From positions 1 through 11,667 of the forward strand of contig JAEZYO010000918.1 in assembly GCA_023419055.1 (NCBI GenBank): a stretch of 11,667 bases of DNA. Direction: 5' to 3'. Positions 6,364-11,667 of the stretch are shown in pieces (positions within the stretch are counted from its first letter, which is position 1; every line of letters begins with the position of its first letter). Source of the stretch: Pseudomonadota bacterium. GTDB lineage: Bacteria; Myxococcota; Polyangia; Polyangiales; Polyangiaceae. A program made the position numbers and the translations under genes. The notes under the pieces were generated by a model. The model did no database searches and was not told where the DNA came from. It worked only from the letters and a program-made list of their open reading frames with translations.

Positions 6364-7099
6364 TCAGGGCTTGAAGACGAGGTAGTCGACGCGCTCGAGC
6401 GGCGGGACCGACGTGGTCTCGACCCCGTCGCAGACGAGGACGAAGCCCGGGTTTCCGACCAGGCGTTGCTTGCCCGCCTCGAGCTCCGGCACGCTGTGAC
6501 CGTCACCGAAGAAGTGCCCCGGTAAATGCCCGGCTCGTAGACCTCGCGCTCGCGAAAGAAGTCGTCTGCGATGTGATAGAGCTGCGACGGCGCAAGCTCG
6601 AGAGCTCGCAGTTCGGACGAAACTCGACTTCGCCGTCCACGAACGAGAGCGACTCCAGGACCTTGCCACCCTCGGCGTACACGTAACCGACGGCGCCCAT
6701 CGTGTCGCTACAGTCGTAGGCGATGACGAGCTGAAAGCTCCGCGGGCGAACCCCCACCTCGCGTAGCTCTCGCAAAAGGAAGCTCGACCAAGCGTGGCCC
6801 TGGATGCGGAACACCCAGCCAAAGTCGCTCGCCACTTTTACCTTCTTCCCGAGCACGTCACGTTCCCAGCTCTTTGCTCGAGGCGACCTCCCGAGCGAGT
6901 GACTCGACGTCAGTCCGTGCGAGCACGAGCCCGAGGTTGTGATCGAGCGTCTCGATGCCTCGACGATCTTGCCACGGACGGTCAAAATCAGTGCTCCCCC
7001 GACGCACGTTACACGGCTTCTTCGGACGCGAAACGACGCTGCGAAAGCTTCCGCAACCCTTCGACTCGCCCGACGGGTGACGCCACGCGGAATGCTCAC
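6364..7099 (-). pseudogene. Unrecognised gene of about 245 codons broken by four frameshifts
   Basis: On the minus strand, protein-like sequence with the local GC-rich codon use hops between frames. Segment 1 (about 7099-6958) contains LILTVRGKIVE. Segment 2 (about 6958-6867) contains IETLDHNLGLVLARTDVES and EVASSKEL. Segment 3 (about 6866-6602) contains KVASDFGWVFRIQGHAWSS and RSFQLVIAYDCSDTMGAVG. Segment 4 (about 6600-6514) contains ELAPSQLYHIADDFFRE and YEPGIYRGT. Segment 5 (about 6513-6364) contains FFGDGHSVPELEAGKQRLV and ends ERVDYLVFKP before TGA. Three one-base losses and one gain restore a single frame (736 + 2 = 738 bases). The likely start is GTG at 7099, with GAGGGG at 7105-7110. 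The first about 30 residues are the least certain. I do not recognise the family; no signal peptide or membrane segment is clear. It diverges from the efflux operon with only 38 bp between the starts. Confidence 0.72.
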
Positions 7100-7137
7100 C
7101 TTGGCCCCTCGGTTGCTCAGACGAGGGCCTCCCCCCG

Positions 7138-8367
7138 TTGGCAAGCGAAGAAGTCTCGAGCCAAGCGTCGACGACGCCGCCGCCACGCCCTCCACGTGAA
7201 GGGGCGCCGCGGCGCCGCCGCCACGCGCTGTGGCTCTTGTGCGGCGCACTGCTCGTGCTGATCGCGGTCGGGATCATTTGGCAGCGAAAGCGTGCGGCTT
7301 CTCGCGCAGCCGAAAGCCGCCCGCGAGCGCCTCCCGCCGTCGTCATCGCCACCAGCGTCGCTCGGAAAGGCGATATCGGCGTGCACGTGAACGCGCTCGG
7401 TCTCGTCACGCCCGAGTACACGGTGAACGTTCGTAGTCGCGTCGACGGGCAACTGGTGAAGGTCCACTACACGGAGGGTCAGCTCGTGAAGAAGGGCGCC
7501 GCGCTCGCCGAGATCGACGACGCGCCGTACCGCGCCGCGCTCTTGCAGGCCGAGGGGCAGCTCGGGCGCGACACCGCCATCCTCGAGAACGCGCGCCGCG
7601 ATCTCGAGCGCTACGGCGAGGCGCTCGCGCGCAATGCCATCCCGCGCCAGCAGTACGACACTCAGATCGCGACCGTGCGGCAGTACGAAGACGTGCTGAA
7701 GGTGGACCAGGGGCAGCTCGACAGCGCGCGCGTGAACCTCGCGTACTGCCACATCAAGGCGCCCATCAGCGGTCGGATCGGTCTCCGCCTCGTCGATCCG
7801 GGCAACATCGTGCACGCGAGCGACGAGAACCCGCTCCTCGTCATCACGCAGGTCGACCCCATCGCGGTCGTGTTCAGCGTGGCGGAGGACTTCCTCCCCG
7901 AGATTCAGGCCGAGCTCAAGAAGGGGCACGAGCTGTCCGTGGTCGCGTTCGACCGCGCGCAGAAGGAGCGCCTCGCCGAAGGCAAGCTCGAGACCCTCGA
8001 CAATCAGATCGATCCGGCGACGGGCACCCTCAAGCTGAAGGCCCTCTTTCCGAACCCGGACGGCGCCCTCTTTCCGAACCAGTTCGTCAACGCGCAGCTG
8101 CTCGTGAATACGCACCGCGACGTCACGCTGATAGAGAACCCCGTGCTTCAGCGGAACGCGCAGGGCACCTTCGTGTACGTCGTCACGAGCGAAGAGACGG
8201 TGCGGCTCCACCCCGTCGAGGTCATCACGACCGACGGCAAGCGCTCCGAGGTCGGGGGCCTCGAGTCCGGCACCGTGCTCGCCGCGGACAACTTCAACCG
8301 CTTGATGGACGGCGCGAAGGTGAAGCCTCGGCCGGCCACGGCTCGTTCACCAAAGCCTACGGAATGA
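7138..8367 (+). CDS. RND efflux periplasmic adaptor (membrane fusion protein), MdtA-like
   Basis: This 409-residue adaptor joins an inner-membrane RND pump to an outer-membrane channel. Order of parts: a Pro/Arg-rich cytoplasmic tail (1-29), one transmembrane anchor (about 30-48), a first lipoyl half-motif [20 protein letters not shown] (98-117), a coiled-coil hairpin (about 131-200), a second lipoyl half [12 protein letters not shown] (204-215), a beta-barrel with the MdtA-type signatures [14 protein letters not shown] and [13 protein letters not shown], and a membrane-proximal domain to about 397. It has no lipobox, unlike AcrA. The only in-frame start is TTG at 7138, with GAGGG at 7123-7127 ten bases upstream; the reading frame is closed by TGA at 7078. 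It overlaps the pump gene by 4 bp (ATGA). Its start is 38 bp from the divergent damaged gene, so the promoter probably lies inside that gene. Family-level confidence is high, but the exported compounds are unknown. Confidence 0.95.
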   Translation: MASEEVSSQASTTPPPRPPREGAPRRRRHALWLLCGALLVLIAVGIIWQRKRAASRAAESRPRAPPAVVIATSVARKGDIGVHVNALGLVTPEYTVNVRSRVDGQLVKVHYTEGQLVKKGAALAEIDDAPYRAALLQAEGQLGRDTAILENARRDLERYGEALARNAIPRQQYDTQIATVRQYEDVLKVDQGQLDSARVNLAYCHIKAPISGRIGLRLVDPGNIVHASDENPLLVITQVDPIAVVFSVAEDFLPEIQAELKKGHELSVVAFDRAQKERLAEGKLETLDNQIDPATGTLKLKALFPNPDGALFPNQFVNAQLLVNTHRDVTLIENPVLQRNAQGTFVYVVTSEETVRLHPVEVITTDGKRSEVGGLESGTVLAADNFNRLMDGAKVKPRPATARSPKPTE

Positions 8368-11300
8368 GCCCCTCGCGCACCTTCATCCTCAGGCCGGTCG
8401 CGACCTCGCTCTTGATGCTCGCGATCTTGCTCGCCGGCCTCGTCGCCTACCGGCAACTCCCCATCTCCGCGCTGCCTCAGGTCGACTACCCCACGATTCA
8501 GGTGGTCACGTTCTACCCGGGCGCGAGCCCGGACGTGACCGCCTCGGCGATCACGGCGCCGCTCGAGCGCCAGTTCGGGCAGATGCCGGGCCTCAACCAG
8601 ATGACGTCGGTGAGCTCGGGCGGGAGCTCGCTCATCACCCTTCAGTTCGATCTCGAGCTCGACATCGACGTGGCCGAGCAGGAGGTGCAGGCGGCCATCA
8701 ACGCCGCGCAGACCTTCCTACCCGAGGGTTTGCCGGCCCCGCCCATCTACAGCAAATCGAACCCCGCGGACGCGCCGATCCTGACGCTCGCGCTCACGTC
8801 CAGGACCCTGCCGCTCTCCAAGGTGCAGGACCTCGCCGACACGCGCCTCGCGCAGAAGATCTCGCAGCTGCCGGGCGTCGGGCTCGTGAGCATCAGCGGC
8901 GGACAAAAGCCCGCCGTGCGCGTGCAGGTGAACCCGACCACCCTGTCCGCCTACGGGCTCAGCTTCGAGAGCCTGCGCACCTCGCTGCAGGACGCGAGCG
9001 TCAACCAGGCCAAAGGCAACTTCGACGGCCCGCGCCAGGCCTACCAGATCAACGCCAATGATCAGCTCCTCACGAGCAAGGACTACGCGGGCCTGGTCGT
9101 CGCGTACAAGGACGGCGCGCCGATCATGCTGTCCCAGGTCGCCGACGTGGTCGACGACGTCGAGAACACGCGCCTCGCCGCGTGGATGAACGAGACGCCC
9201 GCGGTAGTCGTCAACATTCAGCGGCAGCCGGGCGCGAACATCATCCAGGTCGTGGATCGGGTGAAGCAGCTCCTCCCCGAGCTCAGGACGAATTTGCCCG
9301 CTGCGGTCGACGTCCAGATCTTGACTGACCGCACCACCACCATTCGGGCGTCGGTCGAGGACGTGAAGACCGAGCTGATGCTCACGATCGCGCTGGTCGT
9401 GACGGCGATCTTCCTCTTCTTGCGCAGCCTCTCGGCCACCATCATTCCGAGCGTCGCCGTGCCGCTCTCGCTGGTCGGCACGTTCGGCGCCATGTACCTG
9501 CTCGGTTACAGCCTGAACAACCTGACCTTGATGGCGCTCACGATTTCGACCGGCTTCGTGGTCGACGACGCGATCGTGATGATCGAGAACATCGTCCGGT
9601 ACATCGAGGAGGGCGAGACCCCGCTCGACGCTGCCCTGAAAGGCGCGGCGCAGATCGGCTTCACCATCATCTCACTCACGGTCTCGCTGATCGCGGTCCT
9701 GATCCCCCTGCTCTTCATGGGCGACATCGTCGGGCGCTTGTTCCGAGAGTTCGCGGTGACGCTCAGCGTGACCATCCTGGTCTCCGCGGTCGTGTCGCTG
9801 ACGCTCACGCCCATGATGTGCTCGCGCCTCTTGAAAGCGCAGGGCAAAAGACGGCGGGGGCGCTTCTATCAGGCGTCCGAACGCTTCTTCGAGCGGGTGA
9901 TCGCGTTCTACGGTCGAACGCTCACCTGGGTGCTGAAGCACGAGACCACGACGCTGCTCGTCGCCGCGTCGATGCTCGTTCTCACGGTGTTGCTCTACCT
10001 GGTGGTCCCGAAGGGCTTCTTCCCGGTGCAAGACACCGGCGTCATCCAGGGGATCTCCGAAGCGGAGCAGAACATCTCGTTCCCGGCGATGGCCGAGAAG
10101 CAGCAGGCGCTCGCGAAGGTGATCTTGAAGGACCCGGCGGTCGAGAGCCTCTCCTCGTTCATCGGGGTCGACGGCGTGAACACGACTCAGAACAGCGGGC
10201 GCATCCTGATCAACCTGAAAGACCAGGCCGAGCGTGACGCGAGCGCCTCGGAGATCATCCGCCGCTTGCAACCCGAGCTCCGCCAGGTGGCCGGCATCGC
10301 CCTCTACATGCAGCCGATCCAGGACCTCACCGTCGAGGATCGGATCAGCCGCACCCAGTACCAGTACACGCTCGAGAGCGCGAACTCGGACGAGCTCGAC
10401 GTCTGGACCGCTCACCTGCTGGATCGGCTGAAGGCGGTGCCCGAGCTCCGTGATCTCGCGACCGATCGCCAGAACGGCGCGCATCAGGCGTTCCTCTGGA
10501 TCGATCGCGTGACCGCGTCACGACTCGGCATCACGCCGCAGGCCATCGACGACACGCTCTACGACGCCTTCGGTCAGCGCCAGATCTCGACGCTCTTCAC
10601 CCAGCTGAACCAGTACCGCGTCGTGCTCGAGGCCAAGCCCGAGTTCCAGAAGCACCCGCGCGCGCTCGACGACCTCTACGTCGCGAGCTCGACCGGCACG
10701 CCCGTGCCCCTGAGCGCCTTCTCGCATTTCGAGTCGGGCACGGCTCCGCTCGCCATCAATCATCAGGGCCAGTTTCCCGCCGTCACCCTCTCCTTCAACC
10801 TGGCTCCCGGCGCCGCGCTCGGCGGCGCGACGCGCGCCGTCGAGCGCGCGAAAGAAGAGCTCGGCGTGCCGCTCAGCGTGCAGGCGGGCTTTCAAGGCAC
10901 CGCCCGCGCCTTTCAAGCCTCGCTCGCGAACGAGCCCGCGCTCATCCTGGCTGCGATCATCGCGGTCTACATCGTGCTCGGCATCCTCTACGAGAGTTAC
11001 GTCCACCCGCTCACCATCCTCTCTTCGCTGCCGTCCGCGGGCGTGGGCGCGATCCTCGCCCTGCTCTTGTTCGGCATCGAGCTCGGAGTGGTGGCGCTCA
11101 TCGGCATCATCCTGCTCATCGGTATCGTGAAGAAGAACGCGATCATGATGATCGACTTTGCCATCGAGGCCGAAAGGGGCGAGGGCAAGTCGCCGCAAGA
11201 GGCGATTCACCAGGCGGCGCTGCTGCGCTTTCGGCCGATTCTGATGACCACGCTGGCGGCGCTGGCGGCGGCGCTGCCCTTGATGTTCAGCTTTGGCGAT

Positions 11301-11462
11301 GGGGCGGAGTTGCGGCGGCCATTGGGGATCGCGATTTTTGGCGGGCTGGTGTTGTCGCAGTTGCTGACGCTGTTCACGACGCCGGTGATTTATTTGTGGT
11401 TCGATCGGTTGGGGCAGAGGTTTGGGGGGCGGTCTGGGTCTGAGGCGGAGATGGCGTCATGA
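8364..11462 (+). CDS. RND multidrug efflux transporter, inner-membrane pump, MdtB/MdtC-like (HAE-1 family)
   Basis: This 1032-residue proton-driven pump is full length for the family. TM1 is near 11-31 after [12 protein letters not shown] porter domain follows, with [24 protein letters not shown] and [17 protein letters not shown], which match MdtB/MdtC rather than AcrB. TM2-6 start near 337; TM4 carries the proton-relay pair Asp401-Asp402 in [14 protein letters not shown], and Lys924 in [15 protein letters not shown] is the expected relay Lys. The second porter half follows, then TM8-12 from about 860. The start is ATG at 8364, overlapping the adaptor stop as ATGA, which indicates translational coupling. 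E. coli uses an MdtB-MdtC pair; here only one pump gene is present, so a homotrimer is likely. No outer-membrane channel gene lies in the window. The last 80-100 codons (from about 11170) switch to CTG, TTG, GGG and GTG, unlike the rest of the gene, although the reading frame and family match continue. Confidence 0.96.
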   Translation: MSPSRTFILRPVATSLLMLAILLAGLVAYRQLPISALPQVDYPTIQVVTFYPGASPDVTASAITAPLERQFGQMPGLNQMTSVSSGGSSLITLQFDLELDIDVAEQEVQAAINAAQTFLPEGLPAPPIYSKSNPADAPILTLALTSRTLPLSKVQDLADTRLAQKISQLPGVGLVSISGGQKPAVRVQVNPTTLSAYGLSFESLRTSLQDASVNQAKGNFDGPRQAYQINANDQLLTSKDYAGLVVAYKDGAPIMLSQVADVVDDVENTRLAAWMNETPAVVVNIQRQPGANIIQVVDRVKQLLPELRTNLPAAVDVQILTDRTTTIRASVEDVKTELMLTIALVVTAIFLFLRSLSATIIPSVAVPLSLVGTFGAMYLLGYSLNNLTLMALTISTGFVVDDAIVMIENIVRYIEEGETPLDAALKGAAQIGFTIISLTVSLIAVLIPLLFMGDIVGRLFREFAVTLSVTILVSAVVSLTLTPMMCSRLLKAQGKRRRGRFYQASERFFERVIAFYGRTLTWVLKHETTTLLVAASMLVLTVLLYLVVPKGFFPVQDTGVIQGISEAEQNISFPAMAEKQQALAKVILKDPAVESLSSFIGVDGVNTTQNSGRILINLKDQAERDASASEIIRRLQPELRQVAGIALYMQPIQDLTVEDRISRTQYQYTLESANSDELDVWTAHLLDRLKAVPELRDLATDRQNGAHQAFLWIDRVTASRLGITPQAIDDTLYDAFGQRQISTLFTQLNQYRVVLEAKPEFQKHPRALDDLYVASSTGTPVPLSAFSHFESGTAPLAINHQGQFPAVTLSFNLAPGAALGGATRAVERAKEELGVPLSVQAGFQGTARAFQASLANEPALILAAIIAVYIVLGILYESYVHPLTILSSLPSAGVGAILALLLFGIELGVVALIGIILLIGIVKKNAIMMIDFAIEAERGEGKSPQEAIHQAALLRFRPILMTTLAALAAALPLMFSFGDGAELRRPLGIAIFGGLVLSQLLTLFTTPVIYLWFDRLGQRFGGRSGSEAEMAS

Positions 11463-11506
11463 CGGCTGTTCGGGGCTCTGGCGCTTGTGTGGCGAGCGCG
11501 AGCAGC

Positions 11507-11527
11507 TATCGAAAATATAGTTTTTTT
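11507..11527 (+). terminator. Possible terminator of the efflux operon
   Basis: About 45 bases past the pump stop, a short dyad (CTAT at 11506-11509, ATAG at 11517-11520) is followed directly by seven T (11521-11527). A second small dyad, GCGCT at 11481-11485 with AGCGC at 11495-11499, lies just before it. The stems are short, so the terminator call is weak, but position, orientation and the T-run fit. This AT-rich patch stands out in the window. Confidence 0.35.
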
Positions 11528-11546
11528 GGAGTTGGATGCGCTGTTG

Positions 11547-11667
11547 GCCGGGATTTCGCCCCGGCGGGCGACCTACTTTTCTTTGCTCCGCCAAAGAAAA
11601 GTAGGCAAAAGAAAGGCGGCCCCACTGGCCGTGTCCCTTCGCTTCGCTGCGGGCAACCTGCGATGCT
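11547..11667. repeat. Probable dispersed intergenic repeat with two inverted repeats, runs off the window
   Basis: GCCGGG at 11547-11552 pairs with CCCGGC at 11560-11565 over a 7-base loop. Then a perfect 14-bp inverted repeat, arms at 11572-11585 and 11592-11605, CCTACTTTTCTTTG / CAAAGAAAAGTAGG, closes a 6-base loop. The right arm is partly echoed by CAAAAGAAAGG at 11606-11616. From memory, sequences very like this occur in many copies between genes in betaproteobacteria and some other proteobacteria; I cannot search to confirm. There is no open reading frame worth calling. Formally the 14-bp stem could stop transcription, but no T-run follows it. The element continues past the end of the window, so its full extent is unknown. 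Confidence 0.55.
11572..11605. repeat. Perfect 14-bp inverted repeat, 6-base loop
   Basis: Arms CCTACTTTTCTTTG and CAAAGAAAAGTAGG are exact reverse complements around CTCCGC. This is the longest perfect inverted repeat I found in the window and is unusually AT-rich for this genome. It is the core of the surrounding repeat. Roles such as an mRNA 3'-end stabiliser, a nucleoid-protein site or a transposase-recognised REP-like element are open; the sequence does not decide. Confidence 0.8.

Noticed and set aside
8041..8080. 16-bp direct repeat, GCCCTCTTTCCGAACC, in the adaptor gene
   Set aside because: It encodes [14 protein letters not shown], and the second copy is a family motif (DALFPNQF in MdtA as I recall it), so this is ordinary coding sequence with a chance echo.
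7117..8211. Long open frame (364 residues) on the minus strand opposite the efflux adaptor
   Set aside because: It is the complement of a clear MdtA-like gene; the protein is rich in Arg, Glu, His and Leu repeats typical of antisense reading of GC-rich codons, with no recognisable motif.
9672..10484. 270-residue open frame on the minus strand inside the RND pump gene
   Set aside because: Antisense shadow of a highly conserved transporter; composition dominated by Arg, Glu, Asp and His.
1..11667. CRISPR array, phage defence locus, toxin-antitoxin pair, biosynthetic cluster or insertion sequence
   Set aside because: No spaced direct repeats, transposase, nuclease, helicase, reverse transcriptase or synthase domains were seen on either strand.

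Overview
This window is a GC-rich bacterial chromosome segment. Codons end overwhelmingly in C or G, the genes are tightly packed, and several proteins carry lipoprotein or membrane-anchor signals, so the host is Gram-negative. The mix of a PQQ sugar dehydrogenase, a choline-kinase-like kinase, a GAF protein, a PPP-family phosphatase lipoprotein and a DUF4272 protein would fit a myxobacterium-type (former deltaproteobacterial) genome. That assignment is inference; there is no rRNA or other taxonomic marker here. No CRISPR array, insertion sequence, phage gene, tRNA or rRNA was seen.

Layout. (1) Positions 94-3224, minus strand: a GAF-domain protein, then 4 bp later a CHK-type small-molecule kinase, then a membrane-anchored PQQ-dependent sugar dehydrogenase that ends at a convincing intrinsic terminator. 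(2) Positions 3308-5172, plus strand, diverging from block 1: a Shewanella-like PPP-family phosphatase lipoprotein, a small Trp-rich acidic protein of unknown function, and a lipoprotein whose C-terminal half has three evenly spaced cysteine pairs. (3) Positions 5206-7099, minus strand: two damaged genes. One is a DUF4272 lipoprotein with a Tat-like signal, split by one frameshift. The other is an unrecognised gene of about 245 codons, broken by four frameshifts, which only makes sense when three reading frames are spliced together. A possible 50-residue ORF lies between them. (4) Positions 7138-11462, plus strand: a two-gene RND efflux operon, with an MdtA-like adaptor overlapping by 4 bp an MdtB/MdtC-like inner-membrane pump. 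(5) Positions 11463-11667: non-coding DNA with a T-run and strong inverted repeats that looks like a dispersed repeat.

Two things deserve attention. First, all five frameshifts fall within about 1.1 kb, each can be explained by a one-base change in a 2-3 base homopolymer, and the neighbouring genes are intact. This is either real decay of a small minus-strand locus or a patch of poor consensus. Second, codon choice in the pump gene changes abruptly over its last 80-100 codons, from C-ending codons to CTG/TTG/GGG/GTG. The DNA just downstream resembles, from memory, betaproteobacterial intergenic repeats. This points to a recombination junction or a chimeric contig end.

I found no convincing new biological system. 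The best candidates for undescribed biology are the frameshifted unknown protein with its DUF4272 neighbour and the cysteine-pair lipoprotein.
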